From positions 20,089,501 to 20,153,500 of the forward strand of contig NC_003283.11 in the NCBI RefSeq assembly GCF_000002985.6: DNA of 64,000 nt, read 5' to 3'. Shown here in pieces: positions 28,201 to 38,915 of the stretch (positions are counted from its first letter, which is position 1; every line of letters starts with the position of its first letter). The notes beneath the pieces were generated by a model that was given only the letters and a program-made list of their open reading frames with translations, was not told the DNA's origin and made no database searches. A program made the position numbers and the translations under genes. This DNA is from Caenorhabditis elegans. Its lineage: Eukaryota; Nematoda; Chromadorea; Rhabditida; Rhabditidae.

Positions 28201-31156
28201 GTTATGGGTGTAATTTTTTTGCAAATTCAACGTAAATTCAAGTTTTCAAATTTAGGTTTCCTAAGGTAGTTTTAGGGATGAAATAGGCCCGAATAGGCAT
28301 ATTTAGGCCCAAATTTATATATTTTTTCAAACCCAGGCAATATGGGTCTCATTTTTTTTGCAATTTTTGCGTAGAATTTGAAATTTTCAATCAAAAAACT
28401 TGGAAATAATTTTTCCCAGCTGAAATTCCCAAAAACTATCGATTTTATTGATTTTTACATTGATTTTTCAAATTAAATCGAAATTTTCTGAAATTTCGAA
28501 ATTTTTTATTTATTTTGCACAAAATCTCACCTCTGACCGAATTGCCCAGCATGTGCATCGGCAAAGTAGGCACTGCCCACAGTTAGCGGGAAAAACACAA
28601 AAGTGAGCACACCCTCCCATACTTCAACTTCTCCCGGACTGAACACACTCAGGATTAGGTAAAGCCAGACGTATGCAAATGTAGACCAAACTACAGTAAC
28701 CCAGAACACACCATTATGTTGTACTCGACGGGTCTCGCCGTTTGGAATAGCCTGAAAAAAAAAATTTTTTTTCACTTTTGAATTTTTTTTTAATTTTTGG
28801 GACACTGGGAGGCACCTAGGGCAGTTTTCAATTTTGAATTTAAATTCTACGCAAAATTTTAAATAAAAATGACCCCCATATTGCCTGGGTTCTGAAGTTG
28901 ATGGATTTGGACCTAAACTGGCCTATTTCGGCCTATTTCAGCCTAAAAATCGAAAACTCAAAACCTAGTCAATATGGGGGTCAAAATTCAGCAAATTTCA
29001 CGTAGAATTCAAATATCGCAATAAAAACTCTCCTTGGTGTCCCCAATGTCCCACAACTGAGGGGACAAATGCTCAAAATCGTCGAAATTTTTCCAAAAAT
29101 TTTTCGAAATTTTTCCAAAAAATTTTTTCCCAAAACTATGAACTCACCATAATACAGACTGCAATAATAATGAATAGGTTAAAAGCAGCTGATCCAACAA
29201 TTGTCGATGGTCCCAGCTCTCCAGCTTCGAAATTATTTCCGCAAATTTCAATGACCGAGAGCAAAATCTCGGGGGCTGAGGATCCGAGAGCCATTAGCGT
29301 CAGGTTACTGACTGTTTCATTCCAGACACGTACCATTATTGTGAAATGTTCACCGGTTATCTGAAAATTCGAATTTAAGAAATTTTTGAAAAAAAAAATT
29401 TTTAATTTTTTTTTCAAAAAATTTTAAAAAAAATCTAAAACTTTGGAAAAAATCAAGTTCTACATTTTTTTGCCAACAAAACCCTAATTCAATATTAAAA
29501 ATGCTCAACTTTGACATCCATATCGACCTATTTTTCGATCAGGCCTGAAATGGCCCGAATCGGCCCAAAACGGCCTATTTCCGGCCTGAAAGCGAAAATA
29601 GTCAATATGAGCCTCAAATTGACGACAATTAAATAGAGAATTCAATTTTTCAAAGACTAGTTTCTAAAAAACAGCAGAAATTATTTTTTGTAGAAAAAAA
29701 TTTTTGGTCCAAATTTTTTTTCAAATTTTTTTTTTCATTTTTTTGTTAACCATCTAACTTTTGAAGCGTTTTTTTTTCACAATTTCAACATTTTTTCGCC
29801 AATTTTTTTGAATTTGACGCCCTTATCGGCCTATTTTTCGATTAGGCCTGAAACGGCCCGAATCGGCCCAAAACGGCCTATTTTCGGCCTGAAACCGAAA
29901 ATGGTCAATATGGGTGTCAAATAAAAGCTAATTGTATGAAATTTTTCAAATTTTCATACCAAATTCAATTGAAAATAACTAAGTTTCAGATAATTTCGAA
30001 ATAAAAAATTTCAAAAAAATTTCAAAAAATTTTTTTACAAAAATTCATAACTTTGTGAGTTTTCAAGATAATTTTTTAAGTTTTACCTCAAAAATTAGGC
30101 ATTTTTTAAAACTTTACTATCAGTGTAATATAACTACAAATAATCCCACGTACCTTCTTCATTTTCACAGATTTCTGCTGAGAAGTGATCACTTCAATAG
30201 ACGCCATGAATCGATCCGCCACAATTGAGACACCAAAGAATAAATAGGCCAATGCGATTAAATAGACAATTGCACGGAACCATATTTTGCATTCTGACAG
30301 GTTTTCCTGAAAAAAATGCTAAAATTTTTTTAAAATCCGCGAAACTTAGTTTCCCATTTGATTAAAAACCTCAAATCCTAACTAATCACATCAAGAAAAA
30401 AAATTTGCCCACCACTGGGGGTCGAACCCGTGACCTCTTGGACGGCAGTCATCTCTCTTACCGACTGAGCCACCGCGGCACTCTTTTTTTAATTTCGATT
30501 TTTTTTTTGGTTTAAACTCAAATTTTGTGATTTGAGCCAATTTTAAGTTGTTTTAACTTGTAAAATTTTATATTTCCTGTAATTTTGGGAATTTCCAGTG
30601 AAAATTTGGCTAACAAATGTTATTAAAAAATGTTTTTTGTGTCAAACTTGACTGAAATTTTCCGCTGAACTCAAAAATCCAATTTATTTTGGATTTTAGA
30701 CCTTTGTTACGGTCCAAATTTAGCCACCCCACGCCCACTCACCGATGGCTGCCAAACTGGTACGATAACTCCGGGGGAACATGGCTTAGCCGGAGCACAA
30801 GCCGGCTCAGGCCCGGGTATACGTTGGGAAGATACGTGAATTATCTGAAAATGAGGTTCTCTTAAAAAATACAATTTGGAAAAAAATTTGAAAAAAAATT
30901 TTTTTTTTTGGATTTTTTTTTTCAAGTCTGAGCTACTAAAATTATGATAACTAACAAAATGAAAACAAAAAAATGTTTAGTTCTACAAATTACTTGCTAA
31001 TAATTCATTATAACTTTTCCGGTTTTTGGAAAAATACATTTTTCTCTACAATTTTTTTCCGGGGTCACTAACTTCTCCATTTTGCGGCTCAGCTGCGTAT
31101 TGCCCAAGTGTAGTCAACGAGACAACAAGGAACAAGTAGATTTTCAACTTGGTCAT
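16294..31156 (-). CDS. ncx-1: NCX-1-type plasma-membrane Na+/Ca2+ exchanger
   Basis: NCX family antiporter that extrudes Ca2+ in exchange for Na+. Fifteen minus-strand exons join in frame: 31073-31156, 30743-30844, 30154-30306, 29148-29360, 28531-28751, 27607-27734, 26337-26562, 24470-24622, 24271-24351, 22720-23085, 21896-22001, 20928-21210, 19780-19926, 18805-18961, 16294-16516, giving 880 aa. In order: signal peptide ([18 protein letters not shown]), first membrane block with alpha-1 repeat (about 127-148: [21 protein letters not shown]), cytosolic loop with an [11 protein letters not shown] basic stretch, two Calx-beta domains (about 378-610, with acidic [21 protein letters not shown] and [12 protein letters not shown]), then alpha-2 (about 725-760: [30 protein letters not shown]) and C-terminal helices. 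A TTTTCCAG acceptor lies 17 bases before the ATG. Its stop is 228 bp from the convergent sec-23 stop. The paralogue number is inferred from gene order. Confidence 0.93.
16545..18625 (-). repeat. About 185-bp tandem array in the last ncx-1 intron, with two-unit higher order
   Basis: About eleven copies of a unit beginning GGGTCTCGGAAAGGTGCCGG and GGTACTGTAG and ending AAAATGAGCAAAGTTATGA. Two sub-types alternate: type A has GCTATATTGATACAAATGTG, type B has GTCGCATTAATGCAAATTAA. Between about 16560 and 17560 the order is A-B-A-B-A-B with near-identical 370-bp dimers; farther right the units are more diverged (to about 18620). Strand is given by the host gene only. Confidence 0.88.
19090..24250. 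repeat. Dispersed GGGGTACTGTAG / CTACAGTACCCC repeat family in ncx-1 introns
   Basis: Diverged units of about 150-200 bp share a core, CCCGCCACGAAAAC, then GGGGTACTGTAG, a variable AT-rich stretch, and AAAATGAGCAAAGTTATG. Copies in one sense lie at about 19108, 21229, 21410, 21600 and 23170; inverted copies (CTACAGTACCCCAGGAGTTTTC) at about 22600, 23650, 23840, 24030 and 24225. The same family recurs at 26600-27540, 31935-32330, 39290-42800, 42955-43170, 46190-47090 and 50150-50560. It is the commonest filler of the window and a diverged relative of the 16545-18625 array. Confidence 0.75.
20704..20781 (+). pseudogene. tRNA-like sequence with Pol III boxes and T8 run
   Basis: Within ncx-1 intron 12, antisense to the gene. 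A box TGGCTCAGTGG at 20711-20721, B box GGTTCGAGTCC at 20755-20765, then a run of eight T at 20774-20781, which fits a Pol III terminator. A weak acceptor stem is possible between AACGTAT and ATGCGATT with one bulge. The anticodon arm is not clean, so I call it a tRNA pseudogene or tRNA-derived repeat. The same family forms the palindrome arms at 31-49 kb, but here it stands alone. Confidence 0.6.
24645..26315 (-). repeat. 34-bp minisatellite carrying TTTCCCGCC in ncx-1 intron 7
   Basis: Roughly 50 units (array length over unit length) of TTTGAATTTCCCGCCAAAAT plus a short A/T spacer, nearly filling the intron 24623-26336. Variants are TTTTCTGCCAAAACTATTTC and a longer spacer with TTTTTTAAATCAAAAAA. 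They recur in a fixed order every few units, so there is a higher-order period of about 230-400 bp. The left edge abuts exon 8 within about 25 bp. The open frames through it are a by-product of the repeat. Confidence 0.95.
27870..29935. repeat. Diverged GGCCTAAA / GGGCC-rich repeat blocks in ncx-1 introns
   Basis: Blocks at about 27880-28340, 28800-29060 and 29510-29940, and also 20090-20650, share strings such as GGCCTATTTTGGGCC, CGGCCCGAATCGGCCC and AATATGGGTGTCAAATT in both orientations. They flank exons 4, 5 and 12 of ncx-1 without interrupting them. No ORF. They look like old copies of one repeat family. Confidence 0.6.
30408..30485 (-). pseudogene. tRNA-like sequence with Pol III boxes and T8 run (minus)
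   Basis: Within ncx-1 intron 2, same strand as the gene. On the minus strand the A box TGGCTCAGTCGG (30461-30472) precedes the B box GGTTCGACCCC (30417-30427), and then a run of eight T (30396-30403) follows. Short acceptor pairing TGCC/GGCA is possible. As with 20704-20781, the anticodon arm is degenerate. No flanking palindrome. Confidence 0.6.
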
Positions 31157-31342
31157 CGCATTTGTAGTTGTCTCTGGAAAAAAATTTCAGATTTTTTTTG
31201 GGTAAAAAGCTGAGAAAGCTGGAACAATTAGACAAAACGCGAAATGTAGCAAATTTGAGTGAAAATTAAAAATTTGGACCAAAAAATTAGCTCAAAAATT
31301 GGAAAAAAAGAACTCCACGTATATTTTCTCAATTTAAGAATG

Positions 31343-31590
31343 AAAAATTCAAAATCCGCGGTGTCGAAAACCTAAATACCCAGCCAGGGGTTCGAACCCC
31401 CGACCTTTTGGCCCAAAGTCATCTCTCTTAGCCACTGAGCCACTTGGACAGGCCGTCAGACAGCGGCGCCGCCAGGAGTGCTCGGGTGGCTCAGTGGCTA
31501 AGAGGGATGACTTTGGAGAAAACGGTCCAGGGTTCGACTCCCCGGGAAGCTATATAGGTTTTCGACACCGCCGATTTCGAATATTTCACT
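31343..31590. repeat. tRNA-like palindrome, unit 1
   Basis: The left arm reads tRNA-like on the minus strand, the right arm on the plus strand (TGGCTCAGTGG at about 31487, GGTTCGACTCC at about 31531). The loop is about 35 bp of GC-rich DNA (GGCGGCGCC-like). Outer inverted repeats are variants of TTCGAAATCAGCGGTGTCG plus AAAACCTAAATAC. A GAAAACTAG string about 25 bp beyond the right arm recurs in other units. Confidence 0.85.
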
Positions 31591-32811
31591 TAAAAACAGC
31601 GAAAATCGATGTGAAAACTAGATTCTTCCAAAAACTGGTCATAAATATATCGAAAAAAAAGTTTTTCATTAGAAAAATGACTCAGCGGCTCACAAATAAA
31701 TGCTCAAAAAGCGACTAAAACAAGTGAAAAGCAATTCAAATATTCATAACGATTTGGCTCGCCGCCACCGCCTCTCCCACACACCTGAATGTGCTTCAAA
31801 ATGAGCTCTGAGGGAGAGCCGGGAAAAGTTAATCAGGTGCCAGTTTCTCCAACAAATAATTTGGGTAATATAGTGGTAAACAAGATGAAAAAGTAACGCG
31901 GATAATAATTGGCGAATGTTTTGTATTTTTTCTTGAAATTTCTGGGTTCCGCCACGAAAACTCCTGGGGTACTGTAGTCTTGATGGCTGTAGTTGAGTTT
32001 TTTATAGACGTTATTAACAAAATTTTAAAGCTACATTTTAAAATTAAAATCATCAAAAAATCTCAAAAATGGCCAGAGTTAGGATGATTTGAAATTGGAG
32101 CTTTTTCAAAAAAAAATTGTTTTTTTGAAATTTGGGCACCTCCACAAAAACTATTGAATTTCTAGATTTTTGAATTGAATTTTTTAAAATTTCCGTTAAG
32201 AGTAATATTTTTCAAATTTCATTTCACTTAAAAACCAACTTGAAATCTCGAAAATGGGCGGAGTTACAGGCATTTGATCTTTTCAAAAAAAATTTTTTGA
32301 ACATTTTGAAAAAAATTCGAATTTTTTTTTAAATTCTTGAAAAACGAAACCTTCAAAAAATTATTTTCCACAAAATCTTGAATTCAGATTTTTTTTTCCA
32401 CAAAAAGTGTCAAAAATTGAAGAGCCGAAGTCAGCTTCCGCCACTTTTCTTTGCTAACTAACCAGACAACACAAAATTTTCGCTTGTTTTGGTTTTCTGT
32501 TTTTTTCAAAAAAAAAGGAAAAAAAAATAGGAGAACGGGAACACATAGAAAAACAGAAAAATTGGGCAAAACTTAATTATTGGGTAGAAAACCAGAAGAA
32601 AATAGCTTAAACTTCCCCCAAAAATGTGTTTGTTTAAAGAAATTAGATTGGCAAACAAAATTTCTGAGAAGGATAACACATCTGGATTTTGATTTTTCGG
32701 TTTTTATTGCTAAAAATATTTTTTAGATTGAAAAATAATGAAAACTTGGGTAAAAAGTTTCAAAAACTAAGTTTTACCTTGACTTTACCTTGACTTGAAG
32801 GTTTTTAAGTA

Positions 32812-33066
32812 AAAAATTCGGAATCAGCGGTATCGAAAACCCTAATACACTTCCGGGGATTCGAACCCGCGACCTTTTGCTCCAATGTCAAGCCACTTAC
32901 CCACTGAGCCACCCGGGCACTCCTGGCGGCGCCAATTGTAAAGGTTCGGCGCGCCGTCCCAAGTGGCTCAGTGGTTAAGAGAGATGACATTGGAGCAAAA
33001 GGTCAGGGGTTCGAGCCTCCGGGAGGGTATTTAGGTTTTTCACCACGCTGTGTTCGAATTTTTCAC
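32812..33066. repeat. tRNA-like palindrome, unit 2
   Basis: Same design as unit 1. The left arm has TCGAACCCGCGACC and CCACTGAGCCACC (minus-strand B and A boxes); the right arm has TGGCTCAGTGG and GGTTCGAGCCTCC. Loop GGCGGCGCCAATTGTAAAG, then GGCGCGCCG. Confidence 0.87.
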
Positions 33067-33314
33067 TTAAAAATTACCAAAATCAACCTGGAAGTCAGAG
33101 TTTCCCGAAAACTTCCTAAAAATTCAACTGATAGCAAGAAAATTTTTCAAAAAAAAAAAAGAAAAGAAAAATAAGTGTATGGGGTGTAAATTTTAGTTTG
33201 AAGGTCAAAGATTGGAAATAGTAATTAAGAAAAAAATGGATAGAAAAATGGAATCGAAAGATTTTTTCTATCAACAACGATACAACACAACAATCATCAA
33301 TTTGATAGTGATTT

Positions 33315-33328
33315 GGGGGGGGGGGGGG
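33315..33328 (+). repeat. G14 mononucleotide tract
   Basis: Fourteen consecutive G followed by AGGGGAGGAG, in the ncx-1/ssu-1 intergenic region. Potential G-quadruplex. A G10 run occurs at 49980-49989. Confidence 0.95.
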
Positions 33329-33586
33329 AGGGGAGGAGATGGAGAAGAAAAGGTGAAAGTTTAGAAGAAGAAGACGTCTCGGGTTAAGTGGACAAAACGG
33401 ACGGGAAATAGATGAGAGAGAGAGAGAAATAAAACGTAATTTGTGGTTTTGCGTTTCAATGTTCTCTAGTTTGGGTGTTTGTTTGAAAAAATCACTAAAA
33501 ACCGTACAAAGAACTATAAAAATTGCATTTTTTGAAATTTTTTAAACGAAAATCCAGTTTCCACATTGTCTTTTGTAATTTTTGAT

Positions 33587-33850
33587 TAAAAAATTTGAAA
33601 TCAGCGGTCTCAAAAACCTAATTACAATCTCGGGGACTCGAACCCCTGATCTGTTGCACCGAAGGTATCCCTCTTAGCCACTGAGCCATCTGGGACGGCG
33701 CGTGGAACCTGCAAACTTGGCGCCGCCAAGAGCGCCCGGGTGGCTCAGTGGGTAAGAGGGATGACTTTCGAGCAAAAGGTCAGGGGTTCGAACCCCCGGG
33801 GAGAGTATTAAGGTTTTCGAAACCTCTGATTTCGTATTTTTCACTCTAAA
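33587..33850. repeat. tRNA-like palindrome, unit 3
   Basis: Inverted tRNA-like arms. The right arm has TGGCTCAGTGGGTAAGAGG and GGTTCGAACCCCC, the left arm the inverse with CTCGAACCCCTGA. Loop contains GGCGCGTGGAACCTGC and TTGGCGCCGCC. Confidence 0.87.
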
Positions 33851-34195
33851 ATTGAAAAAATAAACGTAAAAATTGATTTTTCGAAACATGACGTTGCTAA
33901 CGTCAAATTTTTTTATATCTGGGACACCTGGGATAGCTTTATCTGAAAAGTGTGAACTTCTTACAAAGATAGACATTTTGTGCAAAAAACTTTCGAGGTT
34001 TTTAGAAAAATTGAGTTTTGTAAATTTTTTATTTAGTTTTTCCAGTTTTGAGCTAATTTTCGATTTTTTTATGTTTTAAAAACTTGGTTTTTGTTTGAAA
34101 AAAACTCACTAAAAACCGTAAAAAGAACTATAAAAATTACATTAAAATTTTTTTAAACGAAAATCCAGTTTACACATTGTTTTTTGTACTTTTTA

Positions 34196-34460
34196 AATGA
34201 AATATTCGAAATCAGCGGTGTCAAAAACCTAAATGCCCGCACAGGGGTTCGAACCCCGGACCTTTTGCTCCAAAGTCATCCCTCTTAGCCACTGAGCCAC
34301 CTGGGATGGCGCGCCGAATCTGCAGAACTGGCGCTGCAAGGAGTTCCCTGGTGGCTCAGTGGGTAAGAGAAATGACTTTGGAGCAAAAGGTCCGGGGTTC
34401 GAACCCCGGTGCGGGTATTTAGGTTTTCGACACCTCTGATTTCGAATTTTTTACTTAGAA
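34196..34460. repeat. tRNA-like palindrome, unit 4
   Basis: The best-preserved arms: GGTTCGAACCCCGG occurs in both, itself palindromic, and AAAAGGTCCGGGG mirrors CCCCGGACCTTTT. The loop is 40-45 bp (GGCGCGCCGAATCTGCAG). Outer repeats TTCGAAATCAGCGGTGTC and GACACCTCTGATTTCGAA. Confidence 0.9.
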
Positions 34461-34965
34461 ATTGCGAAAATCATAGTGCAAGTTGGTTTTTTACATCTTC
34501 AAAAACTAATTTAAGAAAAAAATGGCGAGAAAAGTGTTAAAAGTGTTAAAAAAAATTATGGAAAATAAGCCGTTATCACATAATACCTTTCACTAATCCC
34601 TCCTATATTTCTATATAAGCAGCTGAAAAATTGCGGCATTACTGACTGGAACAAATAAACTAGGAACGAAAAAAAAACCAACAAAAAACTCGATTTGAAA
34701 AGTCGAAAAGCAAATTGGAGAAAACTTTCTCACGATTTATAGACTCCAAAAAAATAAAAACAAAAAAAAAATCTTCCTAACACCCAAAATATTGTCCCAG
34801 CCAACACGAAAATGTTACACACACACTTTCGTAGGTTGATAAGATTATTGATGTTCCAAAGAAAAATTGTTACAATTTTCTAGTCTACGGCTACCTTGAG
34901 TATCATGTTGCAATTTATCAATTGGGCAGCTAAAAACCAAGTTTTACGTCGATTTTCAGAATTTA

Positions 34966-35228
34966 AAAATTAAAAATTCGAAATCAGCAATGTCGAAAAC
35001 CTGAATACACCCTCAGGGGGTCGAACCCCTGACCTTCTGCTCCAAAGCCATCCATCTTAGCCACTGCGCCATCCGCGCGCGCGCCACCTATTAGAAGTTC
35101 GGGGCGCTGCGCAAAGTGGCTCAGTGGCTAAGAGAGATGACTTCGGAAAAAATGGTCCGGGGTTCGAGTCCCCGAGAGCGTATTTAGGTTTTCCGGCACG
35201 CTAACTTCGAATTTTCCACTTTAAAAAG
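34966..35228. repeat. tRNA-like palindrome, unit 5
   Basis: The left arm carries GGGGTCGAACCCCTGACC and the right arm TGGCTCAGTGGC with GGTTCGAGTCCCC. The loop has an alternating CGCGCGCGCG run near 35075, unique among the units. Confidence 0.87.
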
Positions 35229-35733
35229 AACCGGAGTTACTCGGAAAGTGGTATTTTGTCATAAATTACCATGAAAATTTGAAAAATATAACCGTTGACC
35301 CACTTTAAAACTTTAAACCCAAATAAAAAACCTATCCAATTACACAGACAACCCAGGACCTGAAATATAAAACCCTTCCCGCTGAAAAAAGTTCGAAAAG
35401 TGACTCTATATATATAAAATTCACGTTTTCGACTAAAATATCCCATTTTCAAATGACGTTATAACATAAGAAATGGAAATATTTCCATAGAAACATATTC
35501 ATATAGTCTTCCAAGACAACTAGACAATAGTGGAGACGGCTGAGAGGTGGAAGTGTGGGGTGCACCTGTTGTGTACTCAGGACACCAGGGGGGTGGTGGG
35601 AAATTTGATTAGGTTGAAGTTGATTAGCACATGCTAAGATGGAAAAAGTGGTGATTGACTTATATATAGTGAAATATTGTTTTTTGATAAAATTTCGACA
35701 AAAAACCAACTTCCACTCTGATTTTCGCAGTTT

Positions 35734-35996
35734 TTAAATGGAAAATTCGGAATCAGCGGTGTCAAAAACCTAAATACCTTCTCGGGGGCTCGAACCCGGG
35801 ACCTTCTACTCCGAAGGCATCTCTCTTACCAACTGCGCCACCCGCGCGCTAGTGGCGGCGCTGCGTTTGTGTGACCGCGCCCCGTGGCTCAGTGGGTAAG
35901 AGGGATGGCTTTGGAGCAGAAGGTCAAGAGTTCGAGTCCCCGAGCGGGTCTTCAGGTTTTTCTATACCGCTGATTTCGAATTTTTTACTTAAAAAT
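35734..35996. repeat. tRNA-like palindrome, unit 6
   Basis: Inverted tRNA-like arms with loop GCGCGCTAGTGGCGGCGC. The right arm has TGGCTCAGTGGG and AGTTCGAGTCCCC. Similarity extends outward about 40 bp on each side (CCAACTTCCAC left, GAAGTGGTTTTTT right), so the full element is nearer 340 bp. Confidence 0.87.
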
Positions 35997-36629
35997 GGGA
36001 GAAACCTACGGGGAAGTGGTTTTTTGCTAAATTGCTCTAAAAGTTTAAAATTTTGGATTTTTTCGGGCGGTATTTTGCAAAATGAATATGTAGTATTTGA
36101 GTCAAAATAGAGGAAAAATAGGAAAAAAGTAGCAAAATTTTTTTCGAAATAAATTTTGAAAAAAAAATTTTGTCAAGCATTTCATCAAAAAATTTCTGAA
36201 CTTATTTTCATTTTCAAACGTTTTCAAAAAGAGCAAAACTAGAAAACTAAGCTTCACCTAAAACAAGACCCACCCTCGAACTACACAAAATTGCACACCA
36301 AAAAAGGTCCATTTCCGTGCCGACATTATTTGTTTGTTTGTGGGAAAAATGTCCTCCTAAAACGTAGAAACAAGAGAGAGAGAAAAGCGAGAAAAAACGA
36401 CGGGGGAGAACGTATTGAAGTGGAGACGTTGTCGTCAAAAAAAAAATGACAACGACGTCTTCTTTTACTAAATGAAGGGATGCGTGTTGTGGTGTCCCAC
36501 CACACATACACACACACGAAATTCCAATGGGCAGTAGTGGATAATTAGTTTTTGTTAGGTTTTTCCGGCTAATGCTAATGGAATTTTTTTTTCGAAAAAA
36601 CCTAGTTTTCCGTTGATTATCGCGAATTT

Positions 36630-36882
36630 TGAGTGACAAATTCGAAATCAGCGGTGGCGAAAACCTAACTACCCGCACAGGGGTTCGAACCCAGGGCCTT
36701 TCACTCCAAAGTCGTCCCTCTTACCCACTGAGCCATGTGGCGCGGCGCCCAAAACCTCAAAAAGACTGCGCGTGGCTCAGTGGCTAAGAGGAATGACTTT
36801 GGTGTAAAAGGTCAGGGGTTCGACCCCCGATAGACGGCGTAGGTTTTTAACACCGGTGATTTCGAACTTTTCAATTAGAAAC
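36630..36882. repeat. tRNA-like palindrome, unit 7
   Basis: Arms as in the other units: GGGGTTCGAACCCAGGGCC left, TGGCTCAGTGGC and GGTTCGACCCCC right. Short loop with GGCGCGGCGCCC. Outer repeats CGAAATCAGCGGTGG and CACCGGTGATTTCG. Confidence 0.87.
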
Positions 36883-37196
36883 TCGAAAAATTCACTTAGA
36901 AATTAGTTTTTTGGTTTTTTTTCACTAAACCTGGCTTACTGAACCAAAAATCGTATAGAACCAAACTAGAAGAACAAATATATTAATTCGATCTAAAACT
37001 CAAGTAGTTTTTTTTGCGGTAAATCGTAGGAAAACCACTTGAAAGTCCCGAAAATCTACGTGGTGCCAGGATTTTTCAAGCAAAATTTTGGAATTGAAAT
37101 CAGTTTGAATTTAAAAACTGTTTCACAGAACTTGTTAAGCTAAATTGAAGCGAAAATTTTGAAATCTACTTTTCAAGTTGATTTTCATCAATTTTC

Positions 37197-37460
37197 AGTA
37201 GAAAATTTGAAATCAGCGGTATAAAAAACCTATATAGACCCCCGGGGAGTCGAACCCGCGACCTTTCACTCCAAAGCCATCCCTCTTAGCCACTGAGCCA
37301 CCCGAGCGCTCCAGCTCGCGCCGCTTTTGGGTCATTGGCGCGACATCTCAGGTGGCGCAGTGGGTAAGAGGGATGACTTCGGAGCAAAAGGCCAGGAGTT
37401 CGAGTCCCCAGGCGGGTATTTAGCTTTTCGGCACCGCTGATTTCAAATTTCTCACTTGAT
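37197..37460. repeat. tRNA-like palindrome, unit 8
   Basis: Left arm GGGGAGTCGAACCCGCG; right arm TGGCGCAGTGGG and AGTTCGAGTCCCC. GTAAAACTAGTTTTTCG follows about 30 bp to the right, the presumed element end seen also after units 9 and 11. Confidence 0.87.
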
Positions 37461-38116
37461 ACTTGCTGAATTTCATGTAAAACTAGTTTTTCGTTAAAAA
37501 TTCTTCCAAAAAATCAATGTTCGGTCTGTTAGCAAAAGCAAAAAGAGTAAAAAAAAACGAGAGCAGTGAAATATTAAAACAAAAGAGCTGTCGCTGGGAG
37601 CCATCAAATTTAAAAGCCATCCTCAAATTGTGGTCCTTGTGGTGTCCACTTGGCTTCTGCTCACTAGCGTCTCTCTTTCGGAGCTCATCAATCAAACATA
37701 CAACACCCAGTTTTTGAAATAATAAACATTTTTCGTCTTGGTGAAGGACATGTGGTTTTAATTGGAAAAGATTTGGGATTTTTTTAGATAAAAAAAAATT
37801 TCCAAAAAACATTTTTTTTTCCAAATTAAAAATTTTAAATGGAAAAAAAAGTTTCTGATCTCTAATTCCCAAAAAAAAATCGTGTTCAGGGTCATTGTAA
37901 TTACACACTTAAAACATTTCTCTTCTGAATGACAAAATGATCAAACCGTGTTGACTAATTTGATTAGTCGGGCAAAAAAAATGTTGGAAACGTTGAAAAA
38001 CTCCTAATCTAATTACCGATTTTTGAAGAAACCCTCGAAAATTTTGGATTACTTTAGCGAAGAAATGATGAAAAATTAAAAAAAAATCTCACTTCCAGTG
38101 GATGTTGGAACTTATT

Positions 38117-38378
38117 AAGTGAAAAATTCGAATTCAGCGGTGCGGAAAACCTATTTGCCTTTCCGAGGACTCGAACCCCTGACCTTTTGCTCCAAAGCCA
38201 TCCCTCTTAGCCACTGAGCCACGTGGCGCCGCGCCTTACCGATGCAGCGGCGCCAAGAGCGCCCGGGTGGCTCAGTGGGTAAGAGGGATGACCTTAGAGT
38301 GGAAGGCCAGGGGTTCGAGCCCCCGCGCTGGTTTATAGGTTTTTCACCCCGCTGATTCCGATTTTTTTACTCTAAAAC
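38117..38378. repeat. tRNA-like palindrome, unit 9
   Basis: Left arm GGACTCGAACCCCTGACC; right arm TGGCTCAGTGGG and GGTTCGAGCCCCC. The loop GCGCCCGGGTGG region matches unit 3 closely. CTGAAAACTAGTTTTTCAC lies just outside on the right. Confidence 0.87.
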
Positions 38379-38607
38379 TTGACGAATCTACCTGAAAACT
38401 AGTTTTTCACTGATAACAAGAATAATTTGAAAAAAAAAGAAGTGATAATAACATAATGTATTAATGAGTATAATATAAAGGTTAGTGAAAACAAAAAAAC
38501 CAAAAAAAAAACCGCTAAGTGGCAAGACATTGCCACTAGTGACTCTAATTTACGATCACCACCCTACAGAAGGAGGGGGAGAACAACAGAGCAAGTGGGA
38601 AGAATAT

Positions 38608-38649
38608 AGGTCAAACTATAAATATAGGTCAAACTATAAATATAGATCA
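38608..38649 (+). promoter_or_regulatory. Triple 18-bp direct repeat with AGGTCA half-sites
   Basis: AGGTCA (38608), AGGTCA (38626) and AGATCA (38644) are separated by AACTATAAATAT-type spacers, an exact 18-bp period. AGGTCA is the classic nuclear-receptor half-site. It lies about 270 bp beyond the ssu-1 stop codon. Function is inference. Confidence 0.4.
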
Positions 38650-38915
38650 AACTATAAATAACAAACACATATTGTGTGCACAGGGCCACAAAAAAGAAAC
38701 ACATTTTTTTGTCCAAAAAATTTTTTTAGTCCAAAATTTTTTTTAGTCCAAAAATTTTTTAGTCTTAAAAATTAAAAATTTTTTTTTTTGAGATTAAAAC
38801 ATTTATTATTGCAAATCCAAAAAAGTCTCATTTTAGCTCAAAAAATAGAGCTTTACAGTGAAAAAAAAAACGGAAAAAGTAGAAAAAAGTACAGAAAACT
38901 TAGAAATCCGAGTCG

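Larger units (their letters stand above)
31157..38915. other. Intergenic region between ncx-1 and ssu-1
   Basis: No gene that I can support in 7.8 kb. It contains nine tRNA-like palindromes (listed separately), a few GGTACTGTAG-family repeats (31935-32330) and islands of more complex sequence at 33290-33470, 34560-34910, 35440-35650, 36250-36560, 37510-37760 and 38440-38690. The islands have GA-rich, CACACA and TATATA strings and may be ncx-1 upstream regulatory sequence. The hairpin at 36423-36453 (GACGTTGTCGTCA against TGACAACGACGTC across poly-A) is the only clear structure in them. Confidence 0.5.

Noticed and set aside
36247..36678. 143-aa minus-strand ORF
   Set aside because: Overlaps GA and CA simple repeats and runs into a tRNA-like palindrome.
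37483..37908. 141-aa minus-strand ORF
   Set aside because: T-rich, with no recognisable domain or partner exons. The 37510-37760 segment is more complex than its surroundings, so it may be regulatory, but a gene is unsupported.
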